DNA from: Phragmites australis
Lineage: Eukaryota > Streptophyta > Magnoliopsida > Poales > Poaceae
Assembly: GCF_958298935.1 (NCBI RefSeq)
Contig: NC_084936.1
Span: forward strand, 9,121,501-9,185,500
DNA length: 64,000 nt
Reading direction: 5' to 3'
The notes beneath the pieces were generated by a model that did no database searches, was not told where the DNA came from, and was given only the letters and a program-made list of their open reading frames with translations. Below, in pieces: positions 46,026 through 58,747 of this stretch. A program made the position numbers and the translations under genes. The stretch's first letter is position 1, and every line of letters begins with the position of its first letter.

Positions 46026-49000
46026 TCAGCGATAAAGGCTTGCTTTTGGGCATAACATTTCTACAGATCCATCTGCTGGACCATCTACCGGCCGTAGCTT
46101 AATCTCATAAAGCTTTGGCCACAATTTTTCTGTCACTACAAGTATGTAAAAGATTGATCATATCTCTTTGATCAGAAGAACAGCTGAGTAGCTGTTTATG
46201 GCTAGGACAAATACAATGATCTGCAAATCCTTAAAACTCACAGAATAATCTGTGATTTTCTTCATCCCAAGCTATTCCATTTAGGACATCAATATTCTGG
46301 AACATAAAGCAGATTCAATGTCATGTCATTTCTGCTATTAGATTTGGATTTTTGTAAGGATGGAATTATTTACTTGTTACATCCTGTTCCACCTACATAA
46401 CTACCATGTAGTATTGAACAAAATCAAGCTATTTCCAGAATGTATGATCACAAACAGGATATAGGAATAAAGGAAATCAATACACAATATTAAGCAATAA
46501 ATCGTAAACTACTCACCGTATTGCCAGAATTCCACAAGTGCCGCCTGCAAGATTACAGGAACACGAGCATTATTACTCTGAGTGTGAATACTATCAATGT
46601 TAAAAAAAAATACATACCTCAGCTCATGAAGAAAGATCCAGCCCACCACTAGGCCGTCTTCAGGGGACACTCTGGCTATGCGATCTGTCTACATATCATA
46701 GCTTTGAAAACCGAGAGGTCCAGTTCACAATACAGAAATGAGGAGGTATCTCTCAATATATTACTAGATCATAGGTTACTAGGATACAATAAATTTTTAC
46801 ATACAAATACAGTTACATCACACAAGTCATTTAGCTACAGGTGTAGAGAAAGATAGATGAATAATGCTACTAATACTATGACACCAGTCAACACAACAGT
46901 ATGATGGCTAACTATCATGTAAAATCTGACTGAGTCCATTGTGCTTCGGAACTCAGCAGCCCATTTGGCATCAACGGGCCAAACGAAACAGCACACAGTG
47001 AAACTTTGTAGTTCTGAGGAAATTTGAGGCACATAGCACACAGATAATAGTCACCAGGTCGGTGAAACTTATAGACCTCATTTGAATTTGTCCGAGACCA
47101 GGCATTCATGGATGAGAACAGGCAACATCATGGTGGCACTAACATATACTAATGGCAGATATGGCGGCCCTTTCCCAATGTGGTTATGTAGTTACACCAA
47201 GATACTGCATAATAAGACATTGTCAACCAGGGGAAAGTAGACATCTAACCTGCCAGACATTTGCCCACACTTCACCATCGATATACTCCAGCTCATTAAG
47301 ATATGGGACTTCATTATCTTGATATTTGACAGTCACCATTTTCATGACTGCATCAAAATAAGTGTTAAATAAAAAAGGTGAAGTCTTAAGGCTAACAGAG
47401 AATCGAGCATGAAGAATAATAACCTTCAAATGACTTTGGATCCAGCTGATACAACTTTGAAGTACCATCACTGCCAAAAGGAACTTTTCTATCAGTCGCC
47501 AGACCCCAACCATCACGCATTTTATGGGTAAAACTCTCGCGTTGCATATCCAGTAGATAACACATTAATATGCCATCAAAAATATTAGTCAGAAACTGTT
47601 ATGGTAAACATCCGCCAGGAGGATAGCCGGGCGGCGTCGGCTGCTGGGGAGAGATTAAACTATAGATTGAGGAGATTTAGAACTATAGGGAAGGCATAGG
47701 AGAAGGGGGCTAGGAACTAGATTGATTCCGTAATCATGGCTGGCATCGTGTATGTATAACTGGCCAGCCGGCTTGCAGAGTTCTAATTCAAATCCAACTT
47801 ATTTTTAACTCTTATATGATTTAAACTAACAGATCTCTAATCTTATCTCTAACTAAATTTGATTCAAACTAACAAACCAATCTAACTAAACTTATCTCTA
47901 ACCAATTTGATCTTATGCTACAATACTACAATACCATGCGTAAAAAGTACCATGTGTGAACAGTAATTCACAGCACCTAACAGAAACTATGATAGATGAA
48001 AAGGTAATCATCAAAGATCTAAATATTTGAAGCAGTCAATACCAGCCTCGGAATTTGATCTTATGTGCTGGAAACCTCTAATTGAGGTCCTCTATTACTA
48101 AAATTCGTGTGTATGATCCTCTTTACACTGGAAATCAACCCCCATGAACAACAAAAATACTGAGTATACTCTTCTGATGATAGCATAGAAGGTCGACAGA
48201 AGAACAATGGTCGAAGAAAATACAAGATAATGTATCTCCAACATGCTGATTCGGATTTAAATATGCATGTGTATAGCACAGACATGTACATTATTAGAAC
48301 GCTAATTGAGGCTGGAGAGTGTACTAGATACAAATCTAATGAACATAACTGGATATCTTATTTGGAAGTAAAGTGGAGAATAGTAGCTCAAGTGGTAGTG
48401 ATAAAATGCAAAGTAATTGTACACCCAAAATTCACAAGAGTATTTCCAACAAAAGAAAAGTCGATAACCAAAGTAAGTGGAACTTTAGGATTATTAGCTG
48501 GGGTTTAAAACATAAGGACTGAATCAACTGAACTAGAGTAAGCATAGAAACAGGAGCGGCAGCATAATTTGCTGAAGTTGTGTCGATCATATATAAACCC
48601 GTCATTCTTCAGGCAGGTAACTTGAAACAATCTACAGAGTGAAAGGGAAAACAAATGGAATAAGATTTGGCAGGGCAGAATAGAAACAAAGCCCATTATC
48701 AACAAGAAAGAAACTGTCATGTACGGTGTAGTTGAGGTTTATGTACCTGTTGCCGAAAAGAGTTAGACCTTCTCCAAACAAATTCCCATCCATTTGGTGG
48801 TGATCCAAAACCTAAGAAATGATAAAAAGGAAAAAGAAACATTTTACGAAATTCAGTAGAATGACCAAGTAATCATTTAGTGAAGGAACCATAATTGAAC
48901 AATATTGCAAACATGAGACATGCAATGATTAGTATGAACATAGAAGCACATAACGTACTTTTCCAGTTCGAAGCTCAACCTTGCGAACAGAAGACTGTTC

Positions 49001-49464
49001 AGAAACCAAAGTAGAGGAATTTAGTAACTGAGGCGCGGATACAATCACCAAAGGGGATTCTTGGAGAAGGTACGAGTCCACATTACCCTGTGGTAAAGGC
49101 CAGTCGACTCGAAAAGAATGCCATTTCATCCGTACAAGAGATCCTGTAACACAGATAGACAGACACAGCCGAGGAGAAAGAATGTATCATCTTGTATACT
49201 TAACGATCGAGATTTAGAAAATGTTGTACTGTACATTTTGTGCTTCAGCATTCTAATTCTAGTAGCAGGCTCATGGGTTGTCATGATCTAATGGTTTCTT
49301 GAGCGATACACTTATCAAGAAATCCCCCAGCAAGTTAGTTAACAGGGAGCGAGCAGCGGGGGCGGGGGCGGGATGGCGGTGGTGGCAGAGACGGAGAAGG
49401 AGGCGGGGGGCATGGCGCGGCGGAGGTGCGGCGGCGGGGGGCTCCGTCGGGAGCCGACGGGCAT
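46026..49464 (-). pseudogene. Glutaminyl-peptide cyclotransferase (plant QC) gene, apparently damaged
   Basis: Plant-type QC forms N-terminal pyroglutamate on secreted or ER proteins; the fold is a five-bladed beta-propeller. Minus-strand exons I can place: 49087-49143 (LFESTGLYHR), 48959-48994 (SSVRKVELRTGK), 48747-48811 (NLFGEGLTLFGN), about 48566-48631 (LFQVTCLKNDGFIYDR), 47424-47535 (RDGWGLATDRK), 47250-47347 (YLNELEYIDGEVWANVWQ), 46618-46688 (RIARVSPEDG), 46517-46544, 46242-46296 (IDVLNGIAWDEEN), 46026-46135 (LWPKLYEIKLRP, stop). Most splice sites are GT-AG and in phase. Damage: TGA at 49126-49128 in the first placed exon, no exon for the usual FPHDPxAFTQG segment, and no GT donor after NFSKL. 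A Pro/Arg-rich N-terminus (49464-about 49340) is a possible first exon. Confidence 0.75.
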
Positions 49465-49914
49465 CTGGGGAGGCGAGGCGAGCCTTTGCCTTTGGGCAGT
49501 AGAAAAGTCAGGTGCCAGCAGGGAGCCTCCATTTCTATTTCTCACTTGCACCTGCCCGCTGTTCTTCCTCTTCCCTCCCATGTTCTCCTCCGTCCTCCAC
49601 AATCCCGAGTAGAAGCATCCCATGCACGCAGCGGCGGCGCTCCGAGCGCACCATGTGTGGGATCTGGACCTCGCGTGGGCGTCGGCCACCCGCCCAGACG
49701 CGACTAGAGATTGCCGAGGCATAAGCTCGCGCCTCAGCCCCTTCTTCGTCACAAAGCACAGCGACTAATATATTAACTTTTTTTAGAACACTCTAAAAGG
49801 CATAGCAATAAACCCCAAAAAAACGCGATGAATGAATTTTTCTGTCATCTTCCTTAAATATGTTAATCTAATAATAACCTGAATATATATCTAGAAACAT
49901 AAACAACTCACACC
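49465..49914. other. GC-rich upstream region of the QC locus
   Basis: Probable promoter or leader of the minus-strand QC gene, GC-rich to about 49740, then AT-rich sequence where a gypsy fragment begins. Open frames on both strands here follow GC bias only. Confidence 0.4.
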
Positions 49915-50469
49915 TGAAAGTTAGTTAACCCGTTGGTAGATCCGAGTGGAAAATGATCCTTTGAGCATGCTAAATTTAAGTCGATAAAATCCACACACAT
50001 CCTCTACTTATTATTCTTCTTCACCATCACAGGATTGGTCAATCACTTAGGATAAACGATTTCTGGTATAAAGCTTGTCTTCAAGAGCTTGCTTATGTCT
50101 TCCTCAATTGCTTCTCGTTGGTCATTAGCGAAACGATGGAGTTTTTGCCGAGCATGTTTCAATCCAATGTGAATAGCTAGTATGTGCTTGATCACCTCCC
50201 TGTGTATCCCAAACATATTAGATGTTGTCACGTGAACAAATCTGCATCCGTCTGAAGAAATGTGATGAGCTCGAGTTTGTATTTAGGATTCAACGCAAAG
50301 CATATCCGGACACACTTGGATGGTGTTGCTGGGTTCAACGAAAGAGTTTTAAAATGTCGTCATTAGGCCTAGGAGTTAGCTTAGGCTTGGAGTTCTTAGG
50401 TTGCTTGTGTATGGAATTAACATACAATGACAACTGCTCAACCAACTCAAAGACTTTTCTTGTCATACT

Positions 50470-51088
50470 TTAGAGCCATATGACTCAGCGCACTGTAATA
50501 ACTCTTTTTGGCCCCAACAACTTCATATACTGGTACACATAGTGGGCACAAGCCATGAACTTGGCCAGAGATGACCGACCGAGAATAGCATTGTATGTCG
50601 TCTCAAAATCTACCACATCAAAAGGATTTTTTTGTTAAAAAATTATCAGGCGTCCCGAAAGTGACCAAGAGCAAAACTTGGCCGATAGGCGCGGCCGAAA
50701 AACCTAGGATTATGTCGTGGAAGACATGCTTCGCAAGTTCAATCCTTGTTCTAGGTACTTCTATAGCATCCAAAGTACCAAGAAACAATATATTCAAAGA
50801 ACTTTCACCATCGACAAGAACTCGATTTACCATACAATTGTTGATGGTGAGCTCATCCATTATCAGATAACGATCAGGATAGCTAGCCGAGTCGGGACAA
50901 TCGTTCTTGTTGAATGTGATCGGGATATCTAACCACTTGAGGACCTTTAGCACCGAAAAAGTTGTGGCACAAATTTCCTGTTCAATACACTTGTATTGTC
51001 GCTTTGACTCATATATCGCAGATCCCCCAAAACATATGGCTGATGGTATGCTCATTGCTTTGGAATGACATATCATTGTCCTCATCAT
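50470..51088 (-). pseudogene. gypsy fragment aspartic protease
   Basis: Open for 156 aa on the minus strand. A metal-type linker is followed by VNRVLVDGESSLNILF, where the usual catalytic DGGSS reads DGESS. TTYNAILG follows in an overlapping frame. The pattern matches the pre-RT protease of grass gypsy elements. Confidence 0.7.
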
Positions 51089-51892
51089 CTTCTTTGCGTT
51101 GTTAGGGTTTAGAATCGGAAGACCTACTTGAGAACTTTGTTCTCAAGTTCTTTTTCACCTATTTTAGCATGACACGATAAGTAGCCAAGTTATTTGTATC
51201 TGATTTATGAATATGACACCATCTTCTATTCGTACCCTCCTTTGATGAGGGTTTCTTACCATTGTCAGGAAAATGATGAGACTTGATGTCCTTGCCATGA
51301 GTTACGACCATAACGTTTGACGCATCAACCTTCTTCTTCTTCTTCTTCTTAGCCTTATTGGCTTTCTTCTTAAGCTTGCGCTTATCGGCCGATTTAGAGG
51401 TCTTGCCCCTAGGCCAGGCTAAGGCATCTTTTCTTTGTTACTGAGGGAACAGCTCCATTGCTTCTACCACTACAACATAGCGATCGGCCATCTCAAATAA
51501 CTCCTTGAAACTTTGAGACAGACACATGGTCATATCTTTAGTTAGCCTCCTGTTTCGCACTCCTTGTTGGAAATCTCGAATTACCGTGATTTTAGGAATT
51601 GTATTATTAGTGTTAATAAACCTCTTGATGATTTGCTGTAGAGTCTTATCATTCTTCGCAGAGTCTCATCATTCTTCTGGTGAAGGCGATGTAAGTTGTC
51701 TTCTTTCCCGGGACGTTCGTAGGTTCCTTGGAAGTTGGACAAGAAAAGGTCACACAAGTGTTCTCATGATTAGACCAATTCTGTAGGCAAATTGGTCAAC
51801 AATAAACGAGCAAACCCTTCAAGTGTCATGGGGAGGTTATTAGCTATAACCTGCTCACCTCCTATGATCGCTTGTAAGGCGGTTGTATAAAT

Positions 51893-52120
51893 CTAGAGAA
51901 ATTCTAATAGATTAGAGCTTCCATCATACTTCTCCATCAAGCTGGGTTGAAATCTATTCGACCAACGTAATACTCGGAGATCGGGTGTGAAGGCCCAACA
52001 TACGATAACCACCACAACTCTTCTCCAATAGTCGGAGACATAGCCCCGACCTTCAGGAATTGTATTAACTCGATTCACGAAACTTGGTCTAGCCCTTCTA
52101 GATATATCTTGATTTTCCAC
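51893..52120 (-). pseudogene. gypsy fragment gag (capsid start)
   Basis: The minus-strand frame with FQPSLMEKYDGSSNLLEFL matches retrotransposon gag capsid starts. Downstream pieces continue in other frames to about 51100. Broken. Confidence 0.65.
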
Positions 52121-52510
52121 TCTATTGCAATGTTCAATGATCTAATAATGAAGATCTCGATTAGGGTGGTCTCTAGGAGGTGTCACATGATGTACTCATC
52201 GGTCACGAGAAAACTGAGCAGTACTGGAGGCAAATTGTTTGTAATTGCCTTGTCGGCCCAACAAACCGAACACTAAATGGTGAGCCAACATTTGGTGATC
52301 CATGTGACGTCAGTCTCCATTTTGGACATGTGCTAGTGAGGGGAGTTTTGATGAACTTGACTCTCTTCGTGGAGCTCCGTCATCACTTTTTCTTGTGACG
52401 AGGCTCTCATGGCTAGGACTAACAAACGCTGGGTCATCCTGTTGGCCAGTAGAGAGCACATTCGTATCGTAATTTTCACGTCCTAAATTCTTAAACATGT
52501 CATTAAGCAT

Positions 52511-52869
52511 TCATGAGCATCATAATTGAAACTTTGAGCAAGTAAATAATACAATTGAAGTTAAAACATACATTGTAAAGTTAATGAGAAGTGATGTTTT
52601 GTGAAGGAGCTCATAGAATCACTATGCAACCTAGGGTTCAAAATAATTTTATAAACTATTCCATGTTATATGCAAAATATTAGTGAATTTTCCCAGAATT
52701 TAGGTATTTAATTTGAAAACATAAAAATTAGAGAAAGTTAGAAAAGTTAGAGAAGTTAGGGAGTTTTAATTTGAGTTTGGCTTAGGCTTTTTGGGTCAAA
52801 CAAATCAAAATGGGTTGCATATGAATCATAGTATCCCACAAAATTTCTCCTAAAAATTTTGGAGCTTGG
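52511..52869. other. AT-rich stretch between two gypsy copies
   Basis: No gene seen. It may be the 5' untranslated part of the minus-strand gypsy fragment. Confidence 0.35.
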
Positions 52870-52874
52870 TAAGG

Positions 52875-53607
52875 TGTCGGTGTAATAGGTAAGGGGGTGC
52901 CCCCACATGACAGGTCCCTCACCGCGAAGTGGCAGTGTGTAGTAGGTATTGTCAAGACCACGGCCACACCGTGCGACCAGGGCGAAGCTCTCACGACCAA
53001 CCCCTTGGTCGTGCAGCGAGGTCCTGTGACTAACCCTCCCTGGTCACAGAGCAGGTACCCACCTACCTGGATAAGTCTCATTTAATGCTGTCTACTCGAG
53101 TGTTTTTCCCTTCCCCAGGCACTTGCCTTCGACATGGCATGGTCGTGGGGTGGTGTGAAATTATAGTGATCTGTCTTATAGCATTTAATGTGATGGGATG
53201 GTCTGACGGGTGAGTATGACGACATTCGGTGATAGTACAGGACGCTCAGGACGACCAGAGCAGGGCAGGCATACCTATCCAACGTCATGATGTGCTAGGG
53301 GTAGTTGGTTCCATCGTGGGTAGGTCTGCCGCAGGGTTTGACACTATCTATTTGTTTGTGCATCTTTCCCTCTGGTATATAAAGGGGTCGAGATTGTGTT
53401 TGTAAGGAAAAAAGGATATTCTATAATAAGTTCATCCATTTCATAAGACAATACACATGACGTAGGGCTATTATCCTGCGAGAAGCCTGAACCTCGATAA
53501 ACCTCGCTGTTCTTGAGTCTAGGTTGATATACGCGTATAGGAAACGCAGATCAACATGTACGTCATCCAGTGTACCCCAGATTATTATCATGGATCATCA
53601 CCCGACA
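52875..53607 (+). repeat. 5' LTR of the gypsy-type element
   Basis: 733 bp with TG...CA ends. A TATA-type gtatataaagggg at about 53376 is followed by transcript-leader sequence shared with 63040-63270. A primer-binding-like tggtgcgcc lies 2-3 bp after the end. Confidence 0.85.
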
Positions 53608-53609
53608 GT

Positions 53610-53618
53610 TGGTGCGCC
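53610..53618 (+). other. Primer-binding site of the gypsy-type element
   Basis: tggtgcgcc starts 2 bp after the LTR end. The same core follows the LTR-like end at about 63701. The tRNA was not identified. Confidence 0.6.
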
Positions 53619-54499
53619 ACATAAGGGTGTGTTTTTTCGTATTTCTCCAGGCATTAATACTATGGTTGGGCTACTTGAGACCAGATCCTCGGCTATTATG
53701 GAGTCCCTTTTCGAGGACCTTGGCCATCGTAAGGTCTTCGTCATGGGATACGACCCAAATGAGTCCAATGTGCTCTAAGCATGGAACACCGAATCGGAGT
53801 CCTTGGACTCTGAGCCCGAGCGGGAGGTTTGCATGGTGGCCCATGCAGCAGGGGGCAACAACGAAGCTTGTGTTGCAGGAACCAGAGGTGAGCCCTAGGC
53901 CGTAGGCCAAGAGGAAAACCCAACGGGTGCTAGGCATGTGGGAGGTCCTACCTTGCCCTAGCAATAGCAATGCTGCCTAGAGGAGCGCCCATGTGAAGAG
54001 GTGACCATGGCGGCATCCTCGTCAAGGACATCATGCCGCACGAGGAATGCGAACGTTAGGGGCTCCTCCCCTCGTGATGTTTCACCGCTCCACGGTCAGC
54101 ATCTCAACTACGAGGCTATGACCCCCGTGCAGAACTTGTAGACTACACGAGTAGTTCTCAGCCATCCACTAGTGGTTGTACCAGAAGGTTCACTGGTGGT
54201 GCCATGGCTGCACGATCTCGCCCTCTTAGTAGAGACCGCCTGGCGCCAAATAGTGGCAGCATCCGTCCCGTCCTCCTTAAGGAACGATCGGGATCATGGC
54301 CGGCCGGGGTCACAATGGGCTTTGTTGCAGGAGCAAACCCGTGCTCCCTCGGTGGCAAGGAGTATGAGGTGACCCCCACCACACCGGGATAGTCCGCCTG
54401 CTGACCTACGTAACTCACTCCACCACCGTGACCTCATCCAAGTAATCCGGGGTTAAAGGGCCACTCGAAAATAGGAAGAGCGGGCCCAACGAGAAGAGG

Positions 54500-55520
54500 A
54501 AATGGGCAAGCATCCCTACCACTCACCTTCCCCTCGTCAGGAGGTGTCGGACTCCTCCATCCCCTCACTAGGGCCACGAGACCGTCGGCTCTCTCCCCAA
54601 TCACGCGCTTCCCAGCACGAGCAGCTCCCTGTTATGGTACTGGGTGCAATGCTTTCTTGGTTCAGCTGTGAGAGATGCGCTGGCCAAACAAGTTTCGGCC
54701 AGTCTTAGCCAAAAAGTACAATAGCTCAACCAACCCAGAAGAGTTCCTACATATCTACACCACCATGATGCAGGCCACGTGAGGTGACATGATGGTCATG
54801 TCAAACTATTTTCTAATCGCCCTGGCCAATTCAGCATGGTCTTAGCTGATGAATCTCCCCAATGAGTCGGTTTAGTCCTAGGAGGACTTGTGCAACTAGT
54901 TCATCGCCAACTTCCAGGGAACCTACGCCCAACCAGTGGTCAAGGATGACCTGTACCAAGTCAGCAGCGGCACGGTGAGCCACTGCGAGACTACATCCAA
55001 CATTTCACCAAATGTCGAAATATTATTCCAAAGATCATGGGTAAGTCTATGGTCATAGCATTTCGGAGGGAGTCAGAGACCAAAAGATGGTCGAAAAGCT
55101 AGCCACAAAGGAGGTTCAGAGCACCACCAAGCTATTTGAGCTTACAGACAAATGTGCGCAAGCCTCTAAGGCTCGAGAGCGCCAAATCGGCCTGAAGCTG
55201 CAGCCAACCTACGACTAGCCCGCTTCTTCCAAAGGAGTCGGCCGAAAGGAGAAAAAGAAAAAACAAGCGCAACGCTAGGCCACCTGACATCATGGGTGCT
55301 GACGCTTCAAGAAGAAGGACAGGAAGAAGGGCAGAGGCTACTACCTAATCCATCGTACCGATACCCACAACTTGACCAAGTGCAAGGTCGTGCGAGGCAT
55401 TATTGACTAGGAGCACGGAGAGTGCAAGCCCAGGCACAACGATGAAGGTGAGGATGGGGCCAACCCCGACCAGTCAGCTATGGGATTCCATCTGGCCGAT
55501 CACATGGTTTAGCATATCTT
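54500..55520 (+). pseudogene. gypsy gag
   Basis: The + strand reads LAKKYNSSTNPEEFLHIYTT near 54705-54765, then SNYFLIALANSAWS-stop, MNLPNESV with three stops where Trp is usual, then FIANFQGTYAQPV and YIQHFTKCRNIIPKI. A basic segment and a Cys/His-like region follow. These are capsid hallmarks of grass gypsy elements. Stops and frame changes make it non-coding. Confidence 0.75.
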
Positions 55521-55639
55521 TGGGTGAGCCATGATATACTCCTCGAATAGGGAGTACAAGTTGGTGGTCCGCGAGGTATGCGCGACCATTCCATGCACGT
55601 GTCTGTGACTAAAGTGGTCAAAGGTCCCCCTCACCTTTA

Positions 55640-56110
55640 GCTAGTCTGACCATCCCGCATACATCAAACACCCCGGACGATACCCCATCATGTTAGACCC
55701 CATGGTGCACAATGTGCAAATGGGACATGTACTAGTCGATGGAGGGAGTTCCATCAACCTACTCTTTGTGGACGCGCTAGATGCCCGGTGGATTCCGAGG
55801 AGTGCGTTGAAGTCATCTTCTCTCTTCTTCGAGATCACCCCAGGCTCTTCATCCAAGCCATTAGGACGTATCGAACTACCTATCACCTTCAGTTCGCTGA
55901 ACAATTTTAGGACCAAAATAGTCTTGTTCGATGTGGCAGACTTTATGACCACGTACAATGCGATCCTGAGTCAACCGGCAATGGCCTAGTTCATGGTAAT
56001 TACCCACTATGCATACTAGGTGATCAAGATCCCTGGTCCCAAGGGAGTGATTACCATAGTGGGTAACCAAAATACGGCCCTACACTGCGACAAGAGGAGC
56101 CTCGATATGG
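55640..56110 (+). pseudogene. gypsy aspartic protease
   Basis: The + strand frame contains MGHVLVDGGSSINLLF (catalytic Asp), then SKPLGRIELPITF and TTYNAILSQPAMA. A stop follows at about 55987, then PGPKGVITIVG-type residues up to the CACTA junction. Typical pre-RT protease; truncated. Confidence 0.75.
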
Positions 56111-56118
56111 TCCCCTAT

Positions 56119-56355
56119 CACTGCCGGCTCCAAAACCCTCTTCACTATTGGTTTTGGAGCCAGTAGTGGTTAACGGGCAGTGATAGTCAGGGACTATCAC
56201 TGTCGGCACAAGGATCGAGAGTGAAAGATGTTTTCACTGCCGGCTGAAGGCTCTAGCCGATAGTGATGCCTGGGAATCACTACCGGTTGGTGGTTTCAGC
56301 CAGCAGTGATTCCCAAGGCATCACTGCCGGCTAGAGCCTTCAGCCGGTAGTATTT
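56119..56355. repeat. Subterminal inverted units of the second CACTA element
   Basis: Repeated short hairpins (cactgccggct...agccggcagtg type), arranged head to tail and as inverted pairs, related to 14100-14390. Confidence 0.75.
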
Positions 56356-57409
56356 TGCCTCTCCGGTCTCCCTTCCCTCTCCTCCCTGTCCTCCCTCTCT
56401 ATATCCTCTCTGTCCTCCCCCTCTCTCTTAGATCTCTCTGTCTCTCTCCCTCTCAATACATGCATACAATGAGACATATATTTTATGTGAGTCAATAATA
56501 AAGGCACCTTCATTAACACATATTAATTAATGTTAACATTAATTACTATGTATTAATGAAGGTGCTGGGCATCGACAAACACACATATATACATAATAGT
56601 TCTCACAAGTCACCCTCGAAAAGTCGGTCAAGTTGAGCCAGTCCAGTATCCCTCTACCTCTCCCGCGATGAGGATCGCGTCTTCGCGCGGATGGCTGATG
56701 GCATGTGTACACCAAGGATGCCGAGGGACCGATGGTGGTGGAGTAGAGGACACGTCCATGCCTGATTGACCACATCGTCACCTATGCTCCAGGCTCATCG
56801 ACGTGTCAAAGACGTCGAAGTTGGACGCCTGAATGCCACTATGGTGTGAGCCTTCGACCTCCTCTGCAGTGCACTAATGGGCCACCCTCTCATGCTCATC
56901 CATAGCACATTGACGGGCCAGCCTCTTGTCCTCCTCCTCCTCCTCCTGGGCACGCTTACGGGACGCTGCTTCTTACTCCTCCGTAGCGCACAGTTGACGG
57001 GCTAGCCTCTCATCCTCCTCCTCCTTGGCACGCTTATGGACCGCTGCTTCTTGCTCCTCCTTCGCATCATCGTTGGAATATCTTTTGTCGAAGATTCATC
57101 TGACGGTACCAACTTCGAAAGTTGGTCAAAGGCCACAACAGGATCTTCTGGATCAGGTGCAATGACAGCGGGTGCACTTCTACCACAGCTTCTTTGAGAC
57201 GATGGCTAAGGAGGTGGACTTATTCTAGGAGATGGCTGAGGAGAGGGAGATCTTCAAGGCGACAACGACCCGGGGTGTCGTGGAGAGTAAAGGTTCTCGG
57301 TATCTGTCCCTAGTTGAAACACTATGTAGGCCTTCTCCACGCGATGATTGTGTCCTCATTTTCTCCTACAGTGTTCGGTGTTCGCCCCATCCTCTGCGGG
57401 GTAGTCATC

Positions 57410-58743
57410 CTAAACATGATGGTACTGATCAACTTCCTCATCTACTTCGACCATGGTGTAGCCCTCTGGTATCGGACGTCCATGAAGATATTCATGGGAG
57501 CCATGGGGATAAGCCACGCCGGAAACCACCTTGATGGTAATATTTCTAACACCAATATGTAGTTCACATGGTGTCTGTGTTGTGATGAGGTCCACGAGAT
57601 AAGTGATGGGGTCAGCTCCCAGAACTCCCGTGGACGCGCAGCTACCTCGACGACCACTTGGGTTGGAGAGCGCAACATTAGGAGACACTACCGACTATTT
57701 TTGTTCGCTCACAATGGCGCCCTATTGACGCATGAGGGTTTGCTGTACTGCTTGTGCTATCTTTTCCTTTATATGTTCCATCTCCTTTTGTAGCACTTAT
57801 TCAAGCATTTCCATCATCCTAGCTTGTTGTGCCTCTCGTTTTGCATCTTGCTTTGCTTGAGATCTCTTTCGACTCTTGTAACTATCGATGTCACATTGGA
57901 ATCCATATTTCCAACCCATCACCCCAACGCCTCGTGTGTGACCACCATGCTCCTTATTTCCTAGTGCCAAGGAGAGCTCGTCCCTATCCCTCCCTATCTA
58001 GCTTGAAAAAGCCTTGTGCAGACTGCTCGTGGGCTTCCACAAGCTTTTTTGCAAGAGTTTGTATCACTTCTTAATCTTTGGAGATCGTAAAGCATAAGCT
58101 TTCATCAGACGATTAAGAAGCACCCCTCCCAAGAAGGAAGCACGTCAATCATTCGCTCTAGCCCTCCGTCTCAAGCGTGACACGTCTCTCTCTCACAGTT
58201 TATCTAGCTGTTGTTGCCACTACCGTTCTTTCCTCACGTACCCACGACTACCGACTTTATGGGGGTAGATCTTCTTCTTCAAGTTTGCTTTGTTCACCTC
58301 ACTCAACCTCTGTGTTTCTTTTGACAACTTGTACTCCGCATAATCATTAGCACCTTACGTTTAACTATGTCCACATCTGTCTCTGTAGGGAACTCAAACC
58401 TCTCTAATATCTTGGGCCACAGGATGTCGTTTTTGATTAAATCAGGAACCACGTGCGGATCACCTCGTTTGCCAGTCCACAATCTGTAGCTGATGGGCAC
58501 GTGATCCTTAATAGCTATCCTATGGACTAACTTGTATGGCCCTAGAACTCTTTATGGTGCAGTTGGCTCCCCTGCTGGTGAGACCTCCGTGATCACAAAT
58601 CGCCCCATAGGCATTTTTGAGGGACCTCGGGCATGATGCCGCTCGTGGGATTGCTCATTGTTGTGACCCTTAGGAGCATCAGACATCTGCGCATAAGAAA
58701 AAAATATTAAGAACCTATACGATAATATTTTGAATAGATGCAT
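57410..58743 (-). pseudogene. CACTA accessory protein (PTTA/En-Spm-like), broken
   Basis: Minus-strand pieces in order: MSDAPKGHNNEQSHERHH..., then VPISYRLWTGKRGD, IKNDILWPKILERFEF. A Leu/Lys-rich helix stretch (AKQDAKREAQQARMMEML-type) follows, then VAYPHGSHEYLHGRPIPEG and VEVDEEV. These blocks match En/Spm-type transposon proteins that accompany the transposase in grass CACTA elements. Frameshifts and stops occur between blocks. The catalytic transposase (TNPD-type) is not recognisable in this copy. Confidence 0.6.
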
Positions 58744-58747
58744 TCTT

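Larger units (their letters stand above)
49915..52510 (-). mobile_element. Ty3/gypsy fragment: gag, protease, start of RT
   Basis: Minus-strand order: gag capsid (RFQPSLMEKYDGSSN; FLSNFQGTYERP at about 51970-51700), a Lys-rich segment with RRWCHIHKS, protease (VLVDGESSLNILF at about 50800; VDFETTYNAILG), then RT start (HPIGLKH-like IHIGLKHARQ; LLKTSFIPEI; NPVMVKK; MCVDFIDLN) cut off near 49915. No LTRs are seen. Two Trp positions in RT and two in gag are stops. Gypsy by gag type and protease followed directly by RT. Confidence 0.8.

Noticed and set aside
49299..49752. ORFs on both strands up to 137 aa upstream of the QC locus
   Set aside because: Composition-driven. Only a possible QC first exon on the minus strand is mentioned, without a firm call.
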